DNA from: Rosa chinensis
Lineage: Eukaryota; Streptophyta; Magnoliopsida; Rosales; Rosaceae
DNA: 64,000 nucleotides
Assembly (NCBI RefSeq): GCF_002994745.2
Contig: NC_037091.1
Coordinates: 25,735,789-25,799,788, forward strand
Direction of reading: 5' to 3'
Made by a program: the position numbers and the translations under genes. The notes under the pieces are model-generated. The model worked only from the letters and a program-made list of their open reading frames with translations. It made no database searches and was not told the DNA's origin. Below are positions 22,568 through 33,695 of the stretch, piece after piece (positions within the stretch are counted from its first letter, which is position 1; the number at the start of each line of letters is the position of its first letter).

Positions 22568-23344
22568 GTGATCGCAACCATTGGCAAGTCAAGCGCAAAC
22601 CCTTATCAAAAGGTTTTTCCAAACAATGGTGAAGGTGGTCAAAATCATAGCCAAATTAATTATGAATTAAGTTGTGGCCTTGGAAAGCCAATCTGTGGCT
22701 TTATTAATAAATTCAACTTGGAGTTCTTCATCTATGTTTCAAGGCCAAGTGGTGGCTTTGATATATGTGGAGGATACATCTGCAACCCACCTTGCAAGAA
22801 TGGCCAGAACAATTATTCTAGTGGCCAATTTGTTTATGATACTAAACAGTCCATAGAGGCGTCTCAATATGATGCCTGGAAGGAAAATAGAGGCAAACAA
22901 ATATTTGATATGCCTATCTTTGAAGAGGAGATCAATTCATCAAATTTTGGTGATTCTAAATATGATCTCGATGCGGAGCCAATCTATGATGAATATGATG
23001 ATAATTACAATTTAATTATTGGTTCCAAAAATCATATGCAAGAGTCCAAGTGCTTTGAGGCTCTTGATATGGAGGATTCAAACCAACAAGTGGTCATCTA
23101 TAATAGCCAATCTGTGGCTAATTCTACAAAGACCATGGTCTATGACATGGTCGTTGGCGACAAAGCCGATCTTGGGACATCTTCATCGCCAAAGTTGCAA
23201 TTGAAGATCATCATTCGCCAACCAACAAAGATACCTGGGGGCAAGACTACTCCTCCTACGAGCCAAATTGCTTCCAATTCTTCGACGCAAAGTATCTTTG
23301 TTTTTTTCCTACAAGCTCTCACAAGAGGGGTTTTCATGCTATAA
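22568..23344 (+). CDS. ORF of unknown function in non-autonomous LTR element
   Basis: 258 codons starting 41 bases after the left LTR, the only sizeable ORF of the element. I recognise no catalytic motif. It has a Cys-rich patch (CGGYICNPPCKNGQ, residues ~66-79) and an acidic Asp/Glu/Tyr segment (EPIYDEYDDNY, ~137-147) that loosely resembles spacer regions of Gypsy polyproteins. The C-terminal end is hydrophobic. It may be a relic of a longer polyprotein or a domesticated accessory ORF. Expression is unproven. Confidence 0.45.
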   Translation: MIATIGKSSANPYQKVFPNNGEGGQNHSQINYELSCGLGKPICGFINKFNLEFFIYVSRPSGGFDICGGYICNPPCKNGQNNYSSGQFVYDTKQSIEASQYDAWKENRGKQIFDMPIFEEEINSSNFGDSKYDLDAEPIYDEYDDNYNLIIGSKNHMQESKCFEALDMEDSNQQVVIYNSQSVANSTKTMVYDMVVGDKADLGTSSSPKLQLKIIIRQPTKIPGGKTTPPTSQIASNSSTQSIFVFFLQALTRGVFML

Positions 23345-23789
23345 ATTTTGACACATTGGAGTTTGGAGTGAAGCATAGCTGGCCTAGAGGTTAGCCAAAC
23401 GTGTCGCTGCTAGCTCCTTTCTTTGTTTTTAATTTCCTGTCAATTTTCAGTTTTTACTTTTATTTTCGTCATTAATTTGTCAAAAAAAAAAACAACAACA
23501 ACAACAAAAAAAATACAAAAAGAGTTTCAAATTTGTGCGTCGCGGAGGATGCAAAAATTGTGTTCTTGCCTAAACAGTGGCTTGAACATTCTGATATACT
23601 TAGAGGGCATTGGTTTTGGCCTGGGCACATATACAAGAGGCATTTAATATGCCTAATATGGAATTAGTCAAGTAATTTCAATCAAGCCAACAAAAGTGGC
23701 TTTTGGAGCAACAACATTATAAGAGCAGTGCTGATTCAAAACCTCTTCAGTCAAGACGGAGACCTTTAACTTCGAGGTCTGGGGGGCAA

Positions 23790-25040
23790 TGTTTGGACCC
23801 AAAATGAGCATTTTGGCCTGACAAGGCGTGTCTTGGAGAAATTGAGCCAATATCAGTGGCTCAAGCTATATATATTGTCGACAAGTTCGAAATATATTAT
23901 TTAGAGGCTAAATAAAGCCTACTTGCAGAATTATGGAAGATTATGCGAGCTTAAAGGAAATGAAATGATGGAAGTATGGAAATGAAAAGTCCACTTTAGC
24001 ACATTTTCCTACTTCGGCTAGGAGAAACCGAGCTAACCAAAGAAGGAAGGGCGGCAGACTAACCAAACGAAATCTAAATGAGCTAAAAATCTCCAGATTC
24101 ATTTCAGACATCCCAAGGATCATTTCTTATGCAGAGTGTCAGAGCTAGTTTTGAGTGGAAAGCCTTCAAACAAACAGTCCAATTTTCTGCAGAAGCAAAA
24201 CTAGAAAACTGGACCTGTGAGGAGTCCAGCAGCATTTCCGGCCCAACCACATGGAAGAAAGCTCTGAAAATTTTCCACAATGATCTACACTCATTTTGAA
24301 TAATTTGATATGAAGAAGTCGAAGGCCTATTTTGAGTTCTTGGTGGAGATATAGCTGCAGTAAAATTGGAGCAGTAAGTGCTTAAACCTAACATTCCATT
24401 AGTGTTTTAAGTGCTTAAACCTTACATTCCATTAGTGTTTTAAGTGCTCAAACCTAACCCATCATGATTTGTTTAAGGCCAACCACTATGGCTTGGTAGC
24501 CTATATATAGAGGCTACAACAAGTAACAATAGACAACACAATTCAACAACAATCTCTAAGATTATCCAAGCCTCTCTAGAGCAACCCCTCTCCTTCTCTA
24601 ACCATTGATCACACTCCAGTCCTAGTCTTCTCAAGAGCCGACTGTCAGTGCCACCAAACCCTCTGTCAAAGTGCTTCGGTCCTAGTCTCCTCGGGAGCCG
24701 ACTGTAGTACCGCGGCCACAACGGTTACGGAACCAGCCAAGCAAGGGTAACACCCTCGCAAACCAGCTAAGCTAAAGTCACGCTTTGGCAAAGTTCTCTC
24801 TACTTCCCGGTGATTTCGCTCTGCTCGACCTACAACGTTGAGTATCGACTTGGTGATACAAGAAAAAGTCCTCGCCACGAGGCACAGAAGACCCCCACGA
24901 CGAGGTTGGTGCTCTCCTCGTCTACAATCGCTTGAAAGAAGTCAGGTTGGGACACCCCCGACGACCGCACCCGAACTGTGCTGGCACGCCCGCGCAAGAA
25001 AAGAGAAAGTTGACCAGCTCAACAAAACTGGAGCCAAACA
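23790..25040 (+). repeat. Right LTR (1251 bp)
   Basis: Counterpart of the left LTR, same ends TGTTTGG...CCAAACA, followed by the TSD copy AGTCT. Confidence 0.88.
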
Positions 25041-25045
25041 AGTCT

Positions 25046-25227
25046 TCCGGTCGAAAAACAATGTCGATGAAGGTGTGTAGGTGCACTATTACGTGGTGGA
25101 GATTGTAGCTTTCCATGAATTTCTCATTTCTCGCTCAACGACGGAAACTTTGCTTCTTCCTTTTTTTTTTTTCTTTTTTTGTTTTAAGGATCAACGAATC
25201 AAATGATAATTTCTTTTTTTTTTTTTT
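25046..25227. other. Spacer between LTR element and plastid fragment
   Basis: Non-coding, with two T-rich tracts (25161-25178, 25212-25227). The second abuts the plastid-derived junction. Confidence 0.4.
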
Positions 25228-25622
<395 letters not shown>

Positions 25623-25639
25623 CGCAAATTTTCAACATA

Positions 25640-25875
25640 ATTGAAAATTATTAAAACATTCATAATTGTGATTTATCATTTATGAACATAAAAGGTTCAA
25701 GTTTGACAAATTTGGTTCGTCCATTGATTTGATCTAATTCAGTACATTAACGATTAGGAATTTGGAAGAAAATTTTTAAAAATAATCTACTCATGCATAC
25801 GTAATTATCTAACGGTTAATTTGCCGTAATATAATCGAAAAGTAAGTCTCACAACGGTTGATTAGGGAGGTCCTC
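25640..25875. mobile_element. Right half of a foldback element
   Basis: It carries 'GGTTCGTCCATTGATTTGAT', 'ATTAACGATTAGGAATTTG', 'AATCGAAAAGTAAGTCTCAC' and 'GGGAGGTCCTCATT', the opposite arm to that at 21108-21235. Confidence 0.5.
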
Positions 25876-25971
25876 ATTTAAACAACATTTAAACAAAACA
25901 AAAAATGCAAGAACTCTTAAAAATCTAGTTCATAAGTAGTACTGAAAATAATTGAACTAAAAAAAGATGAA

Positions 25972-26189
25972 TGTTGTAGAGAAACTGAATTTGAGAGGAA
26001 TTTTCTGCGTATTCTCATTGATAATAGGGGCCTCTTTATATAGAGGATTACAATGTATAGAATCTCAATCATACAAGGAAAGTAATCGTACATTGAATAG
26101 AAATCTAGATCCTTCTAATTTAACCCTATTACCACTAGGTCAAGTAACCTAGAGTTTGGGCCAAACGCAAATTAGGGTTTACTTGAACA
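25972..26189 (-). repeat. 3' LTR of Copia 1
   Basis: 218 bp, TGTTCAAGTAAACC...CTCTACAACA on the minus strand. A polypurine tract (minus-strand CACAAGGGCGAG) abuts its inner end. Confidence 0.9.
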
Positions 26190-26339
26190 CTCGCCCTTGT
26201 GTTGCCCAAAAGTGGTGCTTCTCTCGTTGCCTCGTTAAAAACCATGCCGAGTAACAAAAACTCAGTGGGACAAAAATAACCTCGGTCGAAAGGGAAAAAG
26301 AGCACAACACACCCTTCACGTTTCAAGGTGAACATGTAG

Positions 26340-29300
26340 ACATCTCCCCCTGATGTCCGCGTCTCCCCCTAATGACTACGATCATGGGAGTTCAGATAAT
26401 TTCCGCAAGCCAATTCGTGCCACATGTTTCTCGAACGTGGATTTGGGCAATGACTTAGTAAACAAGTCTGCCGCATTATCCTCAGATCGAACCTAGTTCA
26501 CTTTGGTATTTAAGGAGAGTCTGTTGTTGCTGATTATGCTTGGTGTTGTCGCTTTTGATGTAGCCTTGCTTCATTTGTTTAAAACGAACAGCATTATCCT
26601 AAATGCTCGTAGGCTCATCTTATGGTAGACTTCAAACCACAATTGTTCGAACATGCTTGATGATGGATCCAATCCATAAACATTCACGAACCACTTCGTG
26701 AAGAGCAATAATTTCTGCATGGTTCGAAGATATAGCAACTACGGTTTGTTATGTAGACCTCCAAGATATCAAGATCTTTTCCCATGGTGAACACTTAACC
26801 AGTTTGGGAGCGACCTTTGTGCGGGTCAGAGAGGTACCGAGCATCAGTAAAACCTTCCAAAACACTTATATCGTTTTGGGATGGGGATAGAGAAAGCAGG
26901 CCAATGTTGGCGGCGTTTCTGGTGTGTGATAGGTCTGAATCCATCATCTCTCTGTAGGGATAGAACAAGCCCATATCAATCGTACATCTCAAGTACTGAA
27001 AGATGTCTTTTACACCAATCAAAAATGGTGTCGCGTTGGCGCAGAGCTATACTTTAGCTAACAAGTTCACTGCAAATGAGATGTCCGGTCTTGTGCATTG
27101 AGCTAAGTACAATGATGTGCCTATTGTGCTCAAGTAAGGCACTTCTGCCTCTAGCACATCTTCGTCATCATTCTTCAGACGAAGAGGGTCCTTTTCAGGA
27201 TCAAGACTACGGACGATCATGGGGGTGCTTGAAGGTTTGACCTTGTCAAAATGCCTAAGCATCTATCGACACGATGCTCAAGTTCCAAACTGAGACATAA
27301 TCGTGTTGTCTCATAATCCTTCATCTCAAAATCGGATTTCAAGTGAACCGCGATGGAATCCGAAACTTGTTATGGAAACGCGTGGGCATATCCCTTCCCA
27401 ATCAAGTAGTCACTTTAGTGAGCGTTTCAACCTCTTTGTAAACGCGCTCCATGGTCTAGAGCCATTTGACTTGGGTAAATGAAGTTCACCATGAACTTTC
27501 ATGTATATTCCGTATCTAGATCCCTATAGAGATATTTAGTGGACTACATTTGTAAGCTGCATGTTCAGTTATTCGGAAACTACCAAACTGACAGGGTAGT
27601 GGAGTGTAATGACATCCATTACGAGAGAATATGTCTCATCGTAGTCGATTTCAGGGCATTTTATGAGAAGCCTTGTGCCATAAGGCGAGATTACCATATC
27701 TTTTTCTCACTACGCTTTCTAACGAAGACCCATTAGTCAACAGGTTTTATGTTAGGAGGTGTTGGCATCACTAGATCGAAAACCTTCCTCTTCGTTAGAG
27801 AATCCTTGTTAACCTGGATCGCATCTTTCCATTTAGGCCAAATTTCTCTACGTTGGCATTCATTCATCAACGGAGCGTGGTTCAATATCATCTGACTCAA
27901 CAAACTCATGAGCAACAAAATGCGCAACTACATCATCAATTATGATGTAGTTTCTATCCCACGTCTCAAGTACACTAGTGTAATTTTCATAGAGCTCTAT
28001 ATTCTCAGGAATAGGTTTTGACGTTGAGGCGTCCCCCAACGATAACCATAACCCGGAAGATTCTCATGAGACGGATTTTGAGTGTCGATGATTCCAGGAT
28101 TGGTTTGTGCCAATGTATCCTTCAAACCCACGAGCCTCCCATGCATCCTAGCTGGGCCCATGGCCTATAACGCCAGAGTGTCACTCTCTTTGGCCTTGGC
28201 GCCATGCCTACCTCCATGTAGGGTGGCGCTACGTCCTCTTGTAGGGACGTACTTCCTTGCAGGCATGTTTGCAGCATATTTGTGTGATCTCATCACTTTA
28301 ACCGGGATCGAGATGAGACATAGTGGGGACAGACTACGACAATTCCTGTCGTTCCTGTTGAACATTCATGTTCTTATCTCCCCCTAACGACTGGAAGACT
28401 GTCTCATCAAAGTGACATCCGCAAATCTAGCGGTAAGGAGATCGCCTAGCAAGGGCATTAAGTGGCGGACGATTGTTGGAATCTCAAATCCAACGTAGTT
28501 GGCCATTCGTTTGTAAGGACCCAGCATAGAGCGCTGTGGTGGCGCAATTGGCACATAAGTGGCACACTCAAAGATGCGTAAGTACGATACTTGTACCTAG
28601 TCACTAGCTGTAACGCAGAGGTAGATTGAGTAGTGGTGGGTCGTAGAAGAATTAGCATAGTTGCATGCGATATTGCATTACCCCAAGTGGATATAAGGAG
28701 ATTGGTGCGCATTACCAATGTCCTGACTACCATCGTAGTCGTTTTCGCAAGATCATTTGGGTGTGTCTATGAGAATATGATATCCAACATCAATCCCATT
28801 GCAATATCCATCGAAAGTCTTCGATGTAAACTCTCTAGCATTGTCAAGTCCAATTGACGGAATAAGATGATCTGGGGAGTGAGCCCGTTGTCATATGATA
28901 TTTGCTAGGAGTGTAGCATAAGTAGCATTACAAGTGGACAATGGCACAACACGTGACTAACATGTTTGCGTGTTAACCAATATCATGAGATATTTAAACG
29001 TCCGCAAGTTGGTTGAACTAGTCCACAGAATCTCTACGAATTCTATGTAAGAATATAATGAGTATTTTCATATCCTTTGCATAGGATGGTCTCAATCCTA
29101 ATTTCCCTAAGGAACGTGCTTTGTAAAACGAGCGAGAGCCTTTAGAAGCAACCAATGAGAATTTTGGTTAGGCCTGAGCATCTGAAACGCTATTTGAAGC
29201 AAGTTGGTGATTGCAGCATCACCTAGGGCGCCATCACCATGACGGATGCCATCCATGGCGTCATGGATAGGGACTGCGCCAGCCCTAGGCTGGTGGTGGA

Positions 29301-29480
29301 CGGAGGCAGTGCCCTAGGCAGCAGCATCGGTCACACTTAGTCCGGGAATCAACCTTTGATTCATGCTTCATTTCGCTCGAGAGAAAGGATGTCCATGTGA
29401 AGTCTTTTGTAGACGGATCATCATATCATGACTAGGATGATCTATCCTGTTATGACAAAGCCAATATGTGTCTAAATCCA
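26340..29480 (-). pseudogene. Decayed Copia pol (INT, RT, RNase H)
   Basis: Fragments in several frames: a pre-integrase motif (DHPSHDMMIRLQKTSHGHPF, about 29390-29450), an integrase-to-RT linker (VKVMRSHKYAANMPAR, within 28165-28365), RT N-terminus (WPKWKDAIQ, within 27733-27927), RT C-terminus (YLAQCTRPDISFAVNLL, 27047-27262) and the RNase H start (EGFTDARYLSDP, 26795-27022). Frameshifts and stops separate them, so no polyprotein can be made. The protease region (29.5-30.2 kb) is not recognisable to me. Confidence 0.8.
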
Positions 29481-30190
29481 AGAGATCTTCTCTCATAACT
29501 TTATTTGATTAATAGCTCGAATAGTGACATAGAATCCACTAGAGAGACACATAAACTTCTCTAAGATGCGCCTTTGTTCGCAATCATTAGAGGTATTGCA
29601 AAGGAACTCATTTTCGTTCTCTACATGCATTTTCGCATGGAATCCGTTGGCTATTCATAGGTGTGATTCGCCCCAGAAGCGTAGAGAGTATCTGTGACAG
29701 TAATTAAGGTGCCATTTGGCAAGTGGAACTTGGGCTATTCCATGTCCTTGAATTAATACTGATGGCCTAGCCATCGTAGTCACAAAATTCATATGCTTAG
29801 AATCAAAATGGAGTCATAAAGAACTCGAAATTTTATTCATAAGCCAATGGAGTTACATCTTTGTCTCTTTGACTAAACAAAATCTAATCCAAAATGATAG
29901 CTAATGCAAAACAATGGTAGTCGTCTAATTTCTTTCGGTAATTCCAAAATAAATGTGACCAGGTGGGTAGAGAGATGTCGGTGGAGCAAGGCTCGCTTAA
30001 GTACCACTAATCTCATAATCTTCCTAGACATCACACTTACTTTGAGTGAGCCTACTTTGAAGAAAAGCTAAACCATTGGCATTTACTACAAAAATATATG
30101 GCAATTGCCTATTACATCTCTTGGAAAAATAAAGACTTAAACAGAATTGGCGATCTATTGATCCCAGCCAGATTTGTAGTCTTCAACCCT

Positions 30191-31227
30191 TCACTCTAGA
30201 TCATCTTCATGATCTTCTTGTTCCATATAGTGAGCTTCTCTTGCTTCACAATATGCTTTGTAGGCGGTGACAATTTCTTCACGAGCTCTACAAATGTGTG
30301 CCCAATGATCAGACACTCCACATCGAGAACATACATCTCTTTGCTCAAACTCCATTGATTGAGGCACTTTGAAAGCGTCATTTAGATGGCTCTTAGTGTT
30401 GGTGGCGCCACCAACATGGCTAGAGGCGTTGCCTCCCTCTCTCTTTCCACGTTGACCTCTTCGGTTCCGTGTTTGCCTATTTTGGCGGTTACCTTCCCAA
30501 GTAGAGCGATTATATGGACCAGAACGTCCAGAAGTATCCCTAAGATTAGGGTTTCGCTCTTGGCGCATTCTCTTAGGGGCGCGACTATAATTGGATTCCG
30601 GAATATGCCATATTCCTAAGGACCTCGAATTATAGTTCTTCACAAGGATGTTGTCATGCTTTTCAGCGACATTCATAGCTCCAATGAGCTCATGAAACCT
30701 TGTGATTCGTCTTGCAGTAACATCAATTCGATAGTTCTTAGCAAAGTAGAGAGAGTCTTCTCAATCAACATCGCATTTGTGATCTCTTTACCACAGAATT
30801 CTATTAAGGATTTAATGCGAAGTGCTTCCGAGTTATAGTTAAGAACTGACTTGAAATCACAAAAGCGGAGGCTATGCCATCTCACTTCTAGGTCAGGAAG
30901 CAGGGAGTCACGGACTTTGCCAAATCTATCTTCGAGTGAGACCCACAGCCTTCTGGGGTCTTCTTCATTCATACACTCGTACTGGAGCGAATCATCCATA
31001 TGACGAGTCATTAGAATGATGGCTTTTGCCTTATTTGCCTCTAAGGCTGCTCTATTTGCTTCCAAAGCTTGAGCTTGCTCAATAGTTAGCACGTCCTGGC
31101 TAGGCTCGAGAATCGTATCCAAGATTCCATCAGCCTTGAGATGCTGGCGGATATCACGAACCCACTTGTGATATTCAAAGCTAGTTGTTCCCAATGGAGC
31201 AAAGTCCAATTTGTTCAGGTTACTCAT
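30191..31227 (-). pseudogene. Copia 1 gag (frameshifted)
   Basis: The start MSNLNKLDFAPLG (ATG 31227-31225) leads into the gag domain of plant Copia elements (RLWVSLEDRFGKVRDSLLPD, ~residues 97-116). A zinc knuckle CSRCGVSDHWAHIC (CX2CX4HX4C) lies at 30331-30290. Compared with Copia 2, a net loss of about 22 bases near 30738-30745 shifts the frame and splits the ORF. The product would bind its own RNA and form the particle shell. Confidence 0.8.
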
Positions 31228-31319
31228 CCTGAAAGAGAATAAGAAATTAGGGTTAGTTTCGGAGCGAAAAAGGTTACCACGAAAACAAATAAAATTTCTG
31301 AGCATAGTCGCTTTCAATA

Positions 31320-32036
31320 AATTAGGAATTTCTTAGCGTAGTCGCTTCCAAGAAATTCGATTCCAAGAGGGGTTGGATTAGATCGAAACAATGATGTTTG
31401 CGGTCGATCGTTTTATCTCAACAAACTCTAAGGTTGGAGAACTCTACAAGCTCCAAGCTTGGAGTGAGCACGAACCCCCACAGTTCGGCTTAATTTGGTC
31501 TACCCTATGATAAAGAAAGGGGAGTAGAAGAAGGGAGGTTGCAAGTCCCCGAAAAAGAAGAGAAATTGAATTTAAAAACTCTAAAAAAAGTGGAACGTTT
31601 AGTAAAAAATACCTCGAAATAGGTCGTTGGAAAATTTGACCGGAAAAGTGGTCGGAAAATGGCTGGAAAAGTCGCCTGAAAGTAGCCGGAAAAAGGTTGA
31701 CTGGTCGTTGACCGGAGGTGCTGACGTGGCTCTCTGATGCTGACGTGACAGGTGATTGGATGACATGGCCGCTGACTGGGCTTGCACCTTTCTTTCTGGT
31801 CTTCTAGTGGCAAGTGGCAAGTGGGCCGCGGGCCCATTATTTTCTTTTCTTCTTCCGTTTCTTTTTCTTCCTTTCCTTCTTCTTTCTTCTCTTTCTTTTC
31901 TTCTTTCGGGCCCGCTCCTTCTCTTTCTTTCTTTTTTTTCTTCTTTCTTCTCTTTCTTTTCTTCTTCTGGGCCTGCTCCTTCTCTCTCTCTCTTTTTTTT
32001 CCTTCTTCTTCTTTTTTTTTTCTTTTTTTTTTGGAC
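31320..32036. other. Copia 1 leader with pyrimidine-rich tract
   Basis: 5' untranslated region of Copia 1 up to the nested element. 31838-32033 is an almost pure TTC/TTTC tract, and the ORFs across it encode Phe/Ser runs and are not genes. Confidence 0.6.
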
Positions 32037-32041
32037 AGTAG

Positions 32042-33695
32042 TGATGCGGCTAAAATAGCCTCACAATTTAACCCTGCAAAATGTAGTTGTCAGTATAGGA
32101 TAAGCAGGGATCGTTCAGTCCGGGGATTGTAGGGTACACCTACACAAAAAGGTCAATTAACAAATAAAAGAATAAAATGGGGGGTTTTGAATTTTGGTTC
32201 CTAATCTACTTAAAATAAAAACAAAACAAATAAAACTATATACAATGATCGACTTCCCTAACCTAGACCAATACCACTTGGAAATTACTAAGTGTAAAAA
32301 CAGAAAATCCATTTCAACATGCTACAAAAATATGCCCATCTCTAATGCCTAGATAAGAGCCAAAATGAAAAGCCTCAGCGGATCAATCCATTTATCTGAT
32401 TCGTTCTAATGTAGGTTTGGATCGGAAAAGTCCTTACCAAGCCTAATACGACTAATTTTCGAAAACACTCAGCGTAATTCTCTTAACTAGTAGTATTATC
32501 TAACCCTCGAATCAACTCACACGTGCAAATTAACCATTACACATAGAATTTAACACGTAATTTCCAGAATCATTTAATCATTAAAGCATGATTTTTACCA
32601 CTTTTTAGAACTAATTGCTACTTGTTTAACTCAGCGTCTTAACAAATAACAATTACTCTTGGCAAATTAAGCAAACACACAAAAACTCTCACCGTTATTC
32701 TAGCATGCAAACTTATGAACTTAACTCTGAAAATTACCAAAACACATAAAAGGGCACAAGATTGTAACATGCATCATAAAAGAATTCTCGAAATTAACTC
32801 AATAATAAACTGAAAATCTCAAAAATATTAATAAAAATATTCTGAAAAATCCTTCTCTCCAATTACACAACGCGCAAATTGAAACACACAAAACCGAAAT
32901 AAAAATTGTAAGTAGAGTCATAGTTACACTTTGAAGCTTTCCTCAGCGGCTTAGCAACAAGGTGATGAACTTGTCTCTGCTATGGTGGTGGAGCGTCCTT
33001 GACTCAGCGCCTAAGAGCTTTGTAGATTGATGGATGGATGGTGGTCACGGTCTTGTAAGGTATGGAGGTTTGAGGAGTGAATTGGGTAGTCTTGGAATGA
33101 TCTTGGCTGGGAAGTGATCTTGGCTGGGAAGTGATGCAAATTCAGTTCTGGACGTTGCCTATTTATAGGGGAGCATTGGTTGGCTTTCCCAACTGAAACG
33201 TCTTCTTTATGGCCTTAACTCCTCTCATAATGGGGCAATTCCTTTAATTTCCAAGCTGAAACGTGTTTCTCTTATTTATTTTTCCAGCTGAAACATCTTT
33301 TTCTTTTATTCCTCAACTGAAAACATCTTTTCTCCTTTATTTCCCTTCTTCATTGCTTGGTCAAATATCTTAATGCTTTATTTTATGACTCCATCATTAC
33401 TGTTTCCAAGAGTTCAACCAGGCAACGTTTCCTACAACAAGCAGGAGAATATCAGAATTTTCTAGAGAAAATAAAGGGAAATTAAGATGTAAAGACCGCA
33501 AAAATAGTTGACAGTTAGGAATCCTGATCCAGCTAGGATTTTTCATGAATTTTACTTTTTCCGCTTATTTCACTCCAAATACTCAACAAGACTCTAAAAA
33601 CGACTCAATGACTAAAAACACTAAACTTAAGGGAGAAACAAGGCTAAAATGAGGCACATAATTAATAATATCGTCACACTTTTTTGCTCCTATCA
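32042..33695 (-). repeat. 3' LTR of nested LARD
   Basis: 1654 bp. Contains TATTTATAGGGGAG (about 33170) as a likely TATA region on the plus strand and repeated 'AACTGAAACGTC/AGCTGAAACAT' motifs at 33200-33320. Confidence 0.92.

Larger units (their letters stand above)
21275..25040 (+). mobile_element. Non-autonomous LTR retrotransposon (TSD AGTCT)
   Basis: The LTRs are 21275-22526 (1252 bp) and 23790-25040 (1251 bp). Each starts TGTTTGG and ends CCAAACA, and the element is flanked by AGTCT at 21270-21274 and 25041-25045. A primer-binding-type sequence TTTTGGCACGCCTAGTGAG follows the left LTR (22527), and a polypurine tract ending GGGGGGCAA precedes the right LTR. The internal region is only 1263 bp: no protease, RT, RNase H or integrase, just one ORF (22568-23344). 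The LTRs differ at a few percent of sites by eye, so the insertion is not very recent. The PBS type suggests a Gypsy-derived lineage. Confidence 0.9.

Noticed and set aside
22674..22856. Second ORF overlapping the 258-codon ORF
   Set aside because: Shorter alternative frame with no start context or domain.
28082..28387. 101-codon plus-strand ORF, also seen at 50830-51132
   Set aside because: Opposite-strand shadow of the Copia integrase-RT linker, kept open only because the two elements are homologous.
31756..32132. Three overlapping plus-strand ORFs of Phe/Ser/Leu runs
   Set aside because: Produced by the pyrimidine-rich tract in the Copia 1 leader; no domain.
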